A stretch of DNA of 64,000 nucleotides. It comes from Aldehydirespirator sp965203575. Lineage in GTDB: Bacteria; Actinomycetota; Acidimicrobiia; Acidimicrobiales; Aldehydirespiratoraceae. Below are positions 40,888-48,975 of this stretch, in pieces. The notes under the pieces are model-generated. The model searched no databases and was not told the DNA's origin. It saw nothing but the letters and a program-made list of their open reading frames with translations. The stretch covers positions 1,612,001 to 1,676,000 of the forward strand of contig OZ241894.1 of the NCBI GenBank assembly GCA_965203575.1, given 5' to 3'. The stretch's first letter is position 1. Every line of letters starts with the position of its first letter. Position numbers and translations under genes: made by a program.

Positions 40888-41319
40888 ATGGCCGATGCCG
40901 AGTCCCCCCGCCGCGACCGGCCAGCGTTGAGCCTGGGATCCGACGACTGGCCGGCGACTGTCGCCGACAAGATCGTCGAGGTCGTCGATGCAGTGCGGGT
41001 GCAGACCACCGATCGGGCTGTGTTCCTGCTTCGGGCTGTCGTCTATTGCCTGGTGGCCGCAGTCGCCGCCATCGCGGCCGTGGTGTTGCTCGCCATCGTC
41101 ACTGTGCGCCTGGCCGACGCCTACCTGCCAATAGGTGCCGGCGTCGGTTCGGCGACATGGGCAGCCCACGGCTTCATCGGATTGCTGGTCTCCATCATCG
41201 GATTCGGCGCCTGGCGAGCTCGCACCGGATCGGCGAGGCCCGTCTATGTGGCGATGATCATCGACGCTCTCATCATCCTGGGCGTGGTGCTCTACGGTGT
41301 GATCGAGGCGGTGGCCTGA
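40888..41319 (+). CDS. three-helix membrane protein of unknown function
   Basis: 143 residues. A hydrophilic N-terminus (about 50 residues) with an amphipathic VADKIVEVVDAVRVQTTDRAVF helix is followed by TM helices near 50-75 (LVAAVAAIAAVVLLAIVTVRLADAY), 85-103 and 118-138. It resembles in layout the small actinobacterial holin-like (DUF1469 type) membrane proteins, but I cannot confirm the family. It lies between the anti-sigma gene and trxB, 38 nt before trxB. Confidence 0.65.
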   Translation: MADAESPRRDRPALSLGSDDWPATVADKIVEVVDAVRVQTTDRAVFLLRAVVYCLVAAVAAIAAVVLLAIVTVRLADAYLPIGAGVGSATWAAHGFIGLLVSIIGFGAWRARTGSARPVYVAMIIDALIILGVVLYGVIEAVA

Positions 41320-41357
41320 GACCGCGACCGCGCCTGATTGAGAGGAGCAATGCTGGA

Positions 41358-42371
41358 ATGAGCCTTGACGACCTCGCCGGGCGCGAGGTGGAGGTGGCAA
41401 TCATTGGATCCGGCCCGGCCGGGCTGACCGCGGCCATCTACGCGGCGCGGGCCAACCTCCACCCGGTGGTGCTGGAGGGCGAACCGAGTTCGACGAGTGA
41501 CCAGCCGGGTGGGCAGCTCATGCTCACCACCGATGTGGAGAACTACCCCGGATTCCCCGAGGGCGTGATGGGACCGGAACTGATGCAGCGATTCCGGGAC
41601 CAGGCGATCCGGTTCGGGGCCCAGATCCACACGGTGAAGGCCTCCCGGGTGGACTTCTCGAACCAGCCCTACGGAATCTGGATCGGCGATGCCGGCGCGG
41701 ATGAACCCACGCTGAGCGCCCGGACGGTGATCGTGTCGACCGGGGCCCAGTCCATCATGCTGGGTCTCGACCGGGAGGTCGAGCTCGTGGGACACGGACT
41801 CTCAACCTGTGCCACCTGCGACGGCTTCTTCTTCCGCGACCAGCACATCGCAGTGGTGGGAGGGGGCGACTCGGCCATGGAGGAGGCGACCTTCCTGACC
41901 CGGTTCGCTTCGCGAGTAACCATCATCCACCGTCGGGATGCACTCAGGGCCTCCAAGATCATGCAGCAGCGCGCCTTCGACAACGAGCGGATCGACTTCA
42001 TGTGGAACAGCGTCGTCGAGGAATACCTCGGCGAGTCCACTCTCGCCGGCCTGCGGATCCGCGACACCAAGACCGACGAGACATCGGTGCTCGACGTGAG
42101 CGGGTGCTTCATCGCCATCGGCCACCGGCCCAACACCGACCTCTTCGTGGGCCAGCTGGAGATGAAGGAGAACGGTTACCTCACAACCGAGCCGAACTCC
42201 ACCAGGACCGTGGTGGAGGGCGTGTTTGCCTGCGGAGACGTGCAGGACGACTACTACCGACAGGCTGTCACGGCTGCGGGAACAGGCTGCATGGCCGCGA
42301 TCGAGGCCGAGAGATATCTCGAGAGCCTCCACTCGCGTATGGCATCGATGACTCGACGCACCGGCAAGTAG
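41358..42371 (+). CDS. trxB: thioredoxin-disulfide reductase
   Basis: 337 residues. FAD motif IIGSGPAGLTAAIYAARA (16-33), the redox pair CATC (C151 and C154), NADPH motif GGGDSAMEEATFL and the C-terminal GVFACGDVQD segment. It transfers electrons from NADPH to thioredoxin, whose gene follows 72 nt downstream. The C-terminus ends RMASMTRRTGK; there is no fused thioredoxin domain. The assignment is firm. Confidence 0.96.
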   Translation: MSLDDLAGREVEVAIIGSGPAGLTAAIYAARANLHPVVLEGEPSSTSDQPGGQLMLTTDVENYPGFPEGVMGPELMQRFRDQAIRFGAQIHTVKASRVDFSNQPYGIWIGDAGADEPTLSARTVIVSTGAQSIMLGLDREVELVGHGLSTCATCDGFFFRDQHIAVVGGGDSAMEEATFLTRFASRVTIIHRRDALRASKIMQQRAFDNERIDFMWNSVVEEYLGESTLAGLRIRDTKTDETSVLDVSGCFIAIGHRPNTDLFVGQLEMKENGYLTTEPNSTRTVVEGVFACGDVQDDYYRQAVTAAGTGCMAAIEAERYLESLHSRMASMTRRTGK

Positions 42372-42443
42372 GGTGACCGGGTCAGAACCGTCGCACGGCG
42401 ACGAGTGATTCGTCTTCGATGATGCAAGAAAAGGGAAGAAATC

Positions 42444-42770
42444 GTGGCAGGACCAACTATCACGCTGAGTGCCTCGACATTCGATGAAGAGATCAACAGC
42501 GCATCTACACCCATTCTCGTGGACTTCTGGGCTGAATGGTGTGGCCCGTGCAAGCTGATCGCGCCGATCCTCGACGAGATCGCCTCCGAGCAGGAAGGCA
42601 GCCTGACGGTGGCCAAACTCAACGTGGACGAGGCTCCTGATGTCGCCCGCAGGTTCGGTGTCATGAGTATCCCAACCATGATCCTCTTCGACGGCGGCGA
42701 GCCCGCAAAGCGAATGGTGGGAGCCAAGCCGAAAGAAGCCCTGCTGGGCGAGCTCGCGGAGTATCTCTAA
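42444..42770 (+). CDS. trxA: thioredoxin
   Basis: 108 residues. Active site FWAEWCGPCKL with C33 and C36, cis-Pro in MSIPTMILF, and the usual five-strand layout. GTG start with a GGGAAG tract upstream. It forms a system with trxB. Its TAA stop overlaps the apparent ATC start of the CwlM-like gene. Confidence 0.96.
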   Translation: MAGPTITLSASTFDEEINSASTPILVDFWAEWCGPCKLIAPILDEIASEQEGSLTVAKLNVDEAPDVARRFGVMSIPTMILFDGGEPAKRMVGAKPKEALLGELAEYL

Positions 42771-43747
42771 TCGCGCCTCATGGTCTGCCGCTTCGCCGCG
42801 GCGATTCGGGCGACGCCGTCCGCGATCTCCAGCGCCGGCTCGCCCTGATCGGCTACCGCGCCGACACCGAACCGCAGGAGTTCGGCACCGAGACCGAGGC
42901 TTCGCTGCGTCGCTTTCAGAGCGATCGCGGCTTGGTGGTCGACGGGGTCTGCGGCCGGCAGTCATGGAACGCCCTCGTCGAAGCCGATCACCGGCTCGGT
43001 GATCGGCTCCTCTACTACCGCGACCCGATGATGCGAGGCGATGACGTAGCGGAGCTCCAGCGTCGACTCGGCCAACTCGGCTTCGATCCGCAGTGGGTCG
43101 ACGGCATCCTCGGGCCCCGGACCCACAAGGCGATCCAGCAGTTCCAGCAGAATGCAGGCCTTCCTGACGACGGGGTGATCGGGCGGTCCACCATTGACGC
43201 CCTGGACAGGCTCACATCGCGAACCGCCGGTCAGTTGACGATTGCCGAGGTGCGTGAGCACGAGCGGCTGCGCCACCAACCCAACCGGGTGGAGGGAAAG
43301 CGCATTGTGGTGGGAGACACCGGCGAACTGCCCGTGATTGCTCAGGCGATCGCTCGTCGATTGCGCCAAGTCGGGGCGGATGTCCTGTCGTTCAGCACTC
43401 CCGACCTCAGTCACCAGGCTCGAACCTCGAATCAGTGGAACGGCGACATATACGTCGGCGTGACGCTGGCCGACGACAACTTCGGCGTCTCGTACTTTGC
43501 TATGAGCGGGTTCGAGTCGGTCGGGGGTCGGGCTCTGGCCAAACGGTGCTCAGCCGCGCTTGCGCCCTGCCTCGCTGAACCAGCCCCGACGATGCCGATG
43601 CGACTGTCCATTCTTCGAGAGACTCGAATGCCTGCGGTCTGGTGCCGCATTGGACCTGGATCAATCGTCGTGCCACGGGCTCCCCACATCGCGCGTGCCC
43701 TCGTTGATGCGATCACCGACTGGTGCCTCGACCCGGGATTGCAGTAA
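42770..43747 (+). CDS. CwlM-like protein: two peptidoglycan-binding domains and a zinc-less amidase_3 domain
   Basis: 325 residues if begun at ATC 42770 (GGAG 8 nt upstream); the first canonical start (TTG 42932) would cut the first PG-binding domain in half. PG-binding 1 (LRRGDSGDAVRDLQRRLALIGY, TEASLRRFQSDRGL) at 7-70; PG-binding 2 (MRGDDVAELQRRLGQLGFDP, IQQFQQNAGL) at 85-140. The amidase_3 fold follows, but DPGHGG is replaced by VGDTGE, the second His region reads VGVTLADDN, and the catalytic Glu in PAVLVE is Arg (PAVWCRIG). It should therefore be inactive, as CwlM is thought to be a regulator of MurA in mycobacteria. Confidence 0.82.
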   Translation: MAPHGLPLRRGDSGDAVRDLQRRLALIGYRADTEPQEFGTETEASLRRFQSDRGLVVDGVCGRQSWNALVEADHRLGDRLLYYRDPMMRGDDVAELQRRLGQLGFDPQWVDGILGPRTHKAIQQFQQNAGLPDDGVIGRSTIDALDRLTSRTAGQLTIAEVREHERLRHQPNRVEGKRIVVGDTGELPVIAQAIARRLRQVGADVLSFSTPDLSHQARTSNQWNGDIYVGVTLADDNFGVSYFAMSGFESVGGRALAKRCSAALAPCLAEPAPTMPMRLSILRETRMPAVWCRIGPGSIVVPRAPHIARALVDAITDWCLDPGLQ

Positions 43748-43769
43748 ATATGATAAAACTGACTTGGAT

Positions 43770-43789
43770 TATCACACAATAAGGTGATA
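43770..43789. terminator. inverted repeat between convergent cwlM-like gene and parB
   Basis: TATCAC and GTGATA are separated by 8 nt in an A/T-rich stretch where both genes end. It overlaps the last codons of parB. There is no clear T run, so a bidirectional terminator is only a suggestion. Confidence 0.35.
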
Positions 43790-44638
43790 GATCCGCTCAA
43801 GGTCGGACAGCCCGCTGAACTGGATGGTGATCTTGCCTCTGCTCTTGCCCAACCGCACCGAGACCCGGGTGTCGAGCCTTGTCGAGAGAAGATCCTCGAG
43901 CTCGAGAATGCCAGCCTTCAGTTCATCGGGCGTGGGCGTCTCGTTGTCGCGCTCGGACGACGCGGCCTGCCCCGATGCCGCGTGGACCTCAGCGACTCTG
44001 CGTTCCGCCTCACGAACCGTCAAACCCTCTCGAACGATCTCGGAAGCCAGAGCTTGCTGGGCTGACTCGTCCTCGAGGGCCAGCAGCGCCCGACCGTGGC
44101 CTGCCGAGAGATCACCCTCGACAACGAGGCGCTGCACGGCCGGAGCCAGGTTCAGGAGCCGCATGGTGTTCGCCACTGCGGAGCGGGAGCGACCGACCCG
44201 AGCGGCGACATCGGACTGGGTCAGTCCGAAGTCGTCGATCAACTGCCGGTAGGCGGCAGCCTCCTCAAGGGCATTCAGGTCTTGGCGGTGCACGTTCTCA
44301 ACCACCGCGGCTTCAAGGGCTCCCCTGTCATCCGCATCCCGGACGAGCGCCGGGACGTCTCGGAGGCCGGCTCGTTGTGCAGCCCGCCAGCGCCGTTCCC
44401 CTGCGACTATTTCATATCCTTCCGGGGCTTTGCGAACAATTACCGGTTGAACCACTCCAACCTCAGCTATAGAAGCAGCCAACGACGTCAGGGACTCCTC
44501 GTCGAAACGCTCCCTCGGCTGGTACGGATTCGGGACGATGTGACTGATGTCAATCTCCTGGAAGATCGAACCTGCTGGATCTGGATCGGTCGGGATCAGG
44601 GCTCCCAAACCCTTCCCGAGACCACTACGACGCGCCAC
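43772..44638 (-). CDS. parB: chromosome-partitioning protein ParB
   Basis: 288 residues. It binds parS and spreads as a CTP-dependent clamp. N-terminal LGKGLGALIP box that contacts ParA, PNPYQPRERFDEESLTSLAASI, the CTP motif GERRWRAAQRAGL, ENVHRQDLNALEEA, HTH GLTQSDVAARVGRSRSAVANTMRLL and a C-terminal dimerisation domain. GTG at 44638 has AAAGGAGG 6 nt upstream and overlaps the parA end by 14 nt. A matching parS site lies at 45492. Confidence 0.96.
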   Translation of the reverse strand: MARRSGLGKGLGALIPTDPDPAGSIFQEIDISHIVPNPYQPRERFDEESLTSLAASIAEVGVVQPVIVRKAPEGYEIVAGERRWRAAQRAGLRDVPALVRDADDRGALEAAVVENVHRQDLNALEEAAAYRQLIDDFGLTQSDVAARVGRSRSAVANTMRLLNLAPAVQRLVVEGDLSAGHGRALLALEDESAQQALASEIVREGLTVREAERRVAEVHAASGQAASSERDNETPTPDELKAGILELEDLLSTRLDTRVSVRLGKSRGKITIQFSGLSDLERIYHLIV

Positions 44639-45419
44639 GGAGCACCTCCTTTGCCAGATCGCGGAATGCTCTTGCCCCCTTGGATGAAGGGTCGTAGAGA
44701 ATGATGGGCTGACCGAAAGACGGCGCCTCGCTGAGACGCACGGTGCGCGGCACGACCTGCCAGCAAACCTTGTCGCCATAGTGTGTCCGAACCTCTCGGG
44801 CCACATCCCGTGAGAGATTCGTGCGAGCGTCATACATGGTGAGGATCAGCTTTGTAAGTTCTAGGTCGGGATTGAGGCTGCGCTGCACCAACTCGATGTT
44901 CTTGACGAGTTGGGTCAGCCCCTCGAGCGCAAAGTACTCGGTCTGAATGGGGACGATGACCTCATCGGCTGCCGTAAGGCCGTTGATGGTCAGCAAGCCG
45001 AGCGAGGGTGGGCAGTCGATCATGATCAGGTCATACTCCGTTGCCGCCCCCGACATGGAGTCCCGGAGTCTCCGTTCCCTGCTGAAAGCCGGCACGAGCT
45101 CGATTTCAGCGCCGGCGAGATCGAGGTTGGAAGGAGCGATGTGCAGACCCTTGATCATTGTCGGTTCAATGATCTCCTCAAGTTCCAGATCTTGGAGCAG
45201 CACGTCGTAGATCGACCCGTCAAGTGTTCGCGGATCCAAGCCGACGCCAGTGGTTGCGTTGGCCTGGGGATCAAGATCCACGATGAGGGTCTTGATCCCC
45301 TTCTCAGCAAAGCACGCCGAGAGGTTCACGGTTGCGGTCGTTTTTCCAACGCCGCCCTTTTGGTTGGCGACAGCAAGAACCCGAGCGTGACTTGGGCCGG
45401 CTCGTTCTGTCATGCCCAC
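44625..45419 (-). CDS. parA: chromosome-partitioning ATPase ParA
   Basis: 264 residues, Soj-type ParA. Deviant Walker A NQKGGVGKTT (19-28), DLDPQANAT, and DCPPSLGLLTINGL. It drives origin segregation with ParB. I chose GTG at 45419, which has GGGAG 8 nt upstream; the ATG two codons later is the alternative. A longer open frame to 45485 runs into the intergenic parS region and is unlikely. Confidence 0.95.
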   Translation of the reverse strand: MGMTERAGPSHARVLAVANQKGGVGKTTATVNLSACFAEKGIKTLIVDLDPQANATTGVGLDPRTLDGSIYDVLLQDLELEEIIEPTMIKGLHIAPSNLDLAGAEIELVPAFSRERRLRDSMSGAATEYDLIMIDCPPSLGLLTINGLTAADEVIVPIQTEYFALEGLTQLVKNIELVQRSLNPDLELTKLILTMYDARTNLSRDVAREVRTHYGDKVCWQVVPRTVRLSEAPSFGQPIILYDPSSKGARAFRDLAKEVLRGAS

Positions 45420-45491
45420 GGCGTCAGCTCCCGGTCGCAGCAACTCTCGGGTACGGTCCCATACGACCCCCGGCAAGTCAAGCATCCTTCA

Positions 45492-45507
45492 TGTTTCACG
45501 TGAAACG
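45492..45507. promoter_or_regulatory. parS site
   Basis: TGTTTCACGTGAAACG matches the 16-bp parS consensus at 15 of 16 positions, the last base being G instead of A. The central 14 bp form a perfect palindrome. It lies in the short gap between rsmG and parA, where parS is common in actinobacteria. No second copy was noticed in the window. Confidence 0.9.
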
Positions 45508-45550
45508 CCAGAGATGGGCCGGAGCCGCTCGCCGGCCCGCTCGGCCCCCC

Positions 45551-46210
45551 TTAGCCCAATGGCGAGCGGCGCCGCGCCGGGCGGCGGCGGGGAAGGCCCG
45601 CCGGGATCGGCCCGAATCGCTTGACCGAGAGGTAGCTGCCGTGCGGTGTCGTCCAAGTCGCCCCAACCTCGCAACCAGTCCGCACCGCCAGGGGCATCTG
45701 CTGCCAACGTCGGGCGGTCGACGCCGAGACAGAGACCACAAGAGAGCCGCCTTCGTCCAGCAGCGGCAAGGCACACTCCGCAAGCTCCGGCACCGGACCG
45801 AATGAGCGTGCCACCGCTCCGTCGAATCCTCCTCGGCCGTCGGCCCGCGCCATCTCGTCCACTAGGGCGTGCTCCACAGCGACGCGCTCCGTGAGGCCCG
45901 CCGCGGCCACAGCTCGCTGCGCCATCTCGCACCGTCGTTCCCTGGCGTCCACCAGGCACCACTGCGATCCGGGAAGCTCGAGCGCCAGAAGTACGCCCAA
46001 GACACCGGCGCCGGTGCCACAGTCCACGAACTGTCCTTCCGGCAGTGTTCGCCACTCATCCGGGATGTACCCGCCGGCGTGAAGGCGAAGGGCTTCGATT
46101 GAGGCTCCTCCGACGGCGCCGGCGGCCCGCGCCGGCATCCACGCCCGGTCGAGGCGCTCCAAAAGTGCTGGATCTACCTCGGCTAGTGGACGGCGCGGAG
46201 CCTTCGTCAC
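45551..46210 (-). CDS. rsmG: 16S rRNA (guanine527-N7)-methyltransferase RsmG
   Basis: 219 residues. SAM-binding loop FVDCGTGAGVLGVLLALELP, where most homologues have GSGGGFPG, and VARSFGPVPELAECALPLL. It methylates G527 of 16S rRNA; loss gives low-level streptomycin resistance in known bacteria. GTG has GGAG 9 nt upstream and starts 4 nt after jag. The C-terminal 20 residues are Arg/Pro-rich. The motif is divergent, but gene order between jag and parA is decisive. Confidence 0.88.
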   Translation of the reverse strand: MTKAPRRPLAEVDPALLERLDRAWMPARAAGAVGGASIEALRLHAGGYIPDEWRTLPEGQFVDCGTGAGVLGVLLALELPGSQWCLVDARERRCEMAQRAVAAAGLTERVAVEHALVDEMARADGRGGFDGAVARSFGPVPELAECALPLLDEGGSLVVSVSASTARRWQQMPLAVRTGCEVGATWTTPHGSYLSVKRFGPIPAGLPRRRPARRRSPLG

Positions 46211-46214
46211 ATGT

Positions 46215-47123
46215 TCAGTCTCCAGCGGCTGCGATGATCACCCGCCGGTGAGGATCCTCTCCTTCGCTCCGACTCTCCACATTGCTCATTGTTGAGATGA
46301 CATCGTGGACGATCTTGCGATCCATCCGGTTCATCGGCTCAAGGGCGATCTCCGACCGCGTCTCGATGGACTCCTCAGCCACCTTGCGAGTGAATTCTGC
46401 TAGAGCTGAGGCGCGGCGAGCACGGACTCCGCCCATGTCCATGCGGATCTTTCCTTCCCTGGTCGTTCCACCGGAGCGTTGCAACACCGTTCGAACCAGC
46501 TCATCGATCGCTTGGGCTGTGCCACCCCGGCGACCGATCAGGATCCCGATCCCGTCTCCGTTCGCCTCGATTCGCATGATGCCGTTCTCCAGGTCATGCC
46601 GCTTGAACGTGACGGCAATGCCCAGCGATTCTGTGATACCCCGAACGAAGGTCTCCGCAAGGTCGGCTTGCTCCAATAGCGAAGGACCTCTATTTTGATC
46701 AATTGTCATGGCTTTTGCATCCTCTTTCGTATCACGTGCCTTCTGACCTTCTTCCTGGGGTTTGTCCCGAGCACCGCTCCCAGCGCTAGCAGACTGTTGG
46801 GGCTTCGAACCAGCCGGGTCCTTCCGACGGGAGCGAGCACCTGGTTCCGGTGTCGCCTCGCTGGACGCTCGCGAGGATTCGGATCGTCTTGAAGATCCTG
46901 ACCTGCGGCTGTTGTGAGCCCGGCTCCTGCCGTCTTTCGGGCGCACCGGCGTGGGAAGCACTCGAGCCCGCACCCGAGCCTCCTGCTTGATCCTCCCGAA
47001 CAGCCCCATCCTTCCTTCTGAGAGCACTTCGAACTCTGCGTCCGACTCATCGACACCAAGATGAACGAGAGCTCGCTCCTTGGCGCTCTCCACTGTTGTC
47101 GCTCTGACTTCCAACCATTCCAT
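46215..47123 (-). CDS. jag: Jag/KhpB RNA-binding protein (Jag_N, KH, R3H)
   Basis: 302 residues. Jag_N domain MEWLEVRATTVESAKERALVHLGVDESDAEFEVLSEGRMGLFG in short blocks at 1-60, then a low-complexity Arg/Ser/Lys linker (about 60-140). A KH domain follows with IGRRGGTAQAIDELVRTV, and R3H with EPMNRMDRKIVHDVISTM. It binds RNA and is tied to YidC and cell-envelope control. The linker of about 80 residues is longer than in firmicute Jag. ATG has AAGGAG upstream; it follows yidC. Confidence 0.93.
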   Translation of the reverse strand: MEWLEVRATTVESAKERALVHLGVDESDAEFEVLSEGRMGLFGRIKQEARVRARVLPTPVRPKDGRSRAHNSRRSGSSRRSESSRASSEATPEPGARSRRKDPAGSKPQQSASAGSGARDKPQEEGQKARDTKEDAKAMTIDQNRGPSLLEQADLAETFVRGITESLGIAVTFKRHDLENGIMRIEANGDGIGILIGRRGGTAQAIDELVRTVLQRSGGTTREGKIRMDMGGVRARRASALAEFTRKVAEESIETRSEIALEPMNRMDRKIVHDVISTMSNVESRSEGEDPHRRVIIAAAGD

Positions 47124-47154
47124 TCCAGAAGAACTCCTTCGTGCGGCGCGAGAG

Positions 47155-48420
47155 TCAGCGCCTCTTCCTCTTGCTACGGCTGCGGTTCTGGCTGGGACGC
47201 TTCGGGCCCGAGCCGGGCGGCGTGACGCGGCCGCCGCCGGGCCGGCTGCCGGAACGGCCCCGCGAGGGGGCTTTGCCGGTCCGTCCCCGTTGTTCTGTCG
47301 TCCTTGCCTGCGGGGGTGTCCTTATGTCCCTGACACCCGGGGATCCCGTCTTGTCTGTCGTCCTTGCCTGCGGGGGTGTCCTTCTCCGCGTCGGCGCCTT
47401 GTCGGTGCCCTGGGTTCGCTTCCGTGCAGGCGCCTTGGCTTTGGACGGTCTCGCGTCCCTTCGCGGCGTCGGAGCACCCTTGCCCTCAGTCACCGATTTC
47501 GACGAGCGATCCTGGGTGCCGGCGGTACCGGTACCGTCGGTCTCCGCGGCTGCTCGCTGTTTGGCAACTTGTGCCCCGAGTGAGTCCTCCCCCCGGTAGA
47601 AGGACCGGGTGATGTAAGCCTGCTGCGCAATCCGCACCACGTTCGAGACGATGAAGTAGGTCACGACCGCGGCGGGCATCACGTACGAGAACACTGGCAG
47701 CATGTAGGGGATCAACTTCATCATCATCTGCTGCTGTGGGTTGACCGCGGCGGCGCTCTGCCTGCCCTGGATCTGACGCTGCTGGTAGAGGCTCGTGAGC
47801 AGCACGACCACAAGCATCAACAGATAGGGGAGCGTCGCAACGATGCTCTCGGAAATCACAGAACTCGCGCTGCGAGACAGATCGACTCCCAACGAGACCA
47901 TCTCAACGTCTGTGCTCAGGTCTCGATAGAGGTCGTTGTCCTTGGCCAGAAAGTCGGGATCAAATGCCAGCTCATCCCTGGAAATCGGGGTCTGGACGTA
48001 ATTGGGTGCCACTCCGGACACGCTGTCGGCAAAGAGACGGGAGGTGAAGCCGAGCTGAGTGCCGATCTCGGTCGTCCTCCGGGTGAGTCCATCCACCACC
48101 CGGAACATGATCAGGAATATCGGACCCTGGACCAGCATGGGGAGCAGACACCCGACTGGATTGAGCCCGTGCTCCTTGTAATAGGCCATGGTGGCCTCGT
48201 TCATGGCCTGCCGGTCGCCCTTGTACTGGTTCTGGAGCTTCTTCACCTCAGGCATGTGCTGCTGCATCTGCAACATGCTCCGTGTCATCTTCAACGTGAG
48301 CGGAGTCACCGCGACCACCGCAGTCAGCGTCAAGAGGGCGATAGCCACGCCATAGTCCGGCAACAGGGAGTAGAACCAGGCCAGTACCCCGGTAACGACG
48401 TCGAACAGGGGATCAAACAT
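47155..48420 (-). CDS. yidC: membrane protein insertase YidC/Oxa1
   Basis: 421 residues. Inserts and folds membrane proteins. The conserved core has VAIALLTLTAVVAVTPLTLKMTRSMLQMQQHMPEVKKLQNQYKGDRQAMNEATMAYYKEHGLNPVGCLLPMLVQGPIFLIMFRVV in short stretches (residues 25-115) with the groove Arg-type TM1, and TM5 near 245-270. The last 130 residues are a very basic Arg/Thr/Pro/Gly tail with two TPPQARTT repeats. Such tails bind ribosomes in YidC homologues. It overlaps yidD by 8 nt. Confidence 0.95.
   Translation of the reverse strand: MFDPLFDVVTGVLAWFYSLLPDYGVAIALLTLTAVVAVTPLTLKMTRSMLQMQQHMPEVKKLQNQYKGDRQAMNEATMAYYKEHGLNPVGCLLPMLVQGPIFLIMFRVVDGLTRRTTEIGTQLGFTSRLFADSVSGVAPNYVQTPISRDELAFDPDFLAKDNDLYRDLSTDVEMVSLGVDLSRSASSVISESIVATLPYLLMLVVVLLTSLYQQRQIQGRQSAAAVNPQQQMMMKLIPYMLPVFSYVMPAAVVTYFIVSNVVRIAQQAYITRSFYRGEDSLGAQVAKQRAAAETDGTGTAGTQDRSSKSVTEGKGAPTPRRDARPSKAKAPARKRTQGTDKAPTRRRTPPQARTTDKTGSPGVRDIRTPPQARTTEQRGRTGKAPSRGRSGSRPGGGRVTPPGSGPKRPSQNRSRSKRKRR
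47293..47382. repeat. 30-bp direct repeat in yidC tail
   Basis: The 30 bp at 47293-47322 are repeated exactly at 47353-47382, separated by 30 bp. They encode the duplicated basic RTPPQARTT segments of the YidC C-terminus. Confidence 0.9.
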
Positions 48421-48655
48421 CGGCGGTCTCCCTCAGCGGCACCGGATCCCAACCCATCGAGCCCCACGGGTGACAGCGGACCAGACGGCGCACGGTGAGC
48501 CATGCGCCGCGCACCATGCCGTGCTTCTGCAGCGCCTCGAGCGCATAGGCCGAACACGACGGCATGTACCGGCACGTCGGCGGGCGCCCGGCCCGGGCCA
48601 GCTGGTAGGCCCGTATTGCACGGCAGGCAAGTCGTGTCGGAAGCCGGCGCCTCAC
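48413..48655 (-). CDS. yidD: membrane protein insertion efficiency factor YidD
   Basis: 80 residues. The family pattern is clear: IRAYQLARAGRPPTCRYMPSCSAYALEALQKHGMVRGAWLTVRRLVRCHPWG. It assists YidC-dependent insertion at the membrane. The GTG start overlaps rnpA by 4 nt and the stop overlaps yidC by 8 nt, the normal tight order. Confidence 0.95.
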   Translation of the reverse strand: MRRRLPTRLACRAIRAYQLARAGRPPTCRYMPSCSAYALEALQKHGMVRGAWLTVRRLVRCHPWGSMGWDPVPLRETADV

Positions 48656-48975
48656 CGGATGTCTCCCAACAGCGCCCCCAGGGTCGTTCGGAGTTCAGCG
48701 GCGGACAGGCCTTCCAACGACGACGAGATGCCCAGGCGATACTCTCCGTCGGACAGCACGATCGTTCCGTCGACGGCCAGCTCGCGCAGCGCCTCCCGCA
48801 CCCGTCGACGGGCTCTATTGCGCACAACCGCCGTCCCCACCGACTTCGGCACTGCGAACAGGACGCGCGCGTCTGTCGGAGTAGCGCGGTACGAGACCCT
48901 TAGAGGACCGCGGCGAACGCTGGCCGGCATTCGGGGTTCGTGACACGCGCGGCGGCTGATCGCCGAGCCGTTCAC
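48652..48975 (-). CDS. rnpA: ribonuclease P protein component
   Basis: 107 residues. The central motif VLFAVPKSVGTAVVRNRARRRVREALREL is diagnostic; it binds the RNase P RNA to mature tRNA 5' ends. The N-terminus (MNGSAISRRACHEPR) is atypical: the usual RLxxxxDFxxVxxxG helix with its conserved Phe is not recognisable. No earlier canonical start exists in the frame. GTG overlaps the rpmH stop by 4 nt. Confidence 0.9.
   Translation of the reverse strand: MNGSAISRRACHEPRMPASVRRGPLRVSYRATPTDARVLFAVPKSVGTAVVRNRARRRVREALRELAVDGTIVLSDGEYRLGISSSLEGLSAAELRTTLGALLGDIR

Noticed and set aside
40888..41319. Prophage holin
   Set aside because: The membrane layout is holin-like, but there is no phage gene nearby and it sits in a conserved sigma/thioredoxin block.
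42780..42850. ATG at 42780 as the CwlM-like start
   Set aside because: It is in another frame and meets a stop after about 22 codons.
43770..43789. Strong bidirectional terminator between the cwlM-like gene and parB
   Set aside because: The inverted repeat is short and lacks a T run; listed only as a weak candidate.
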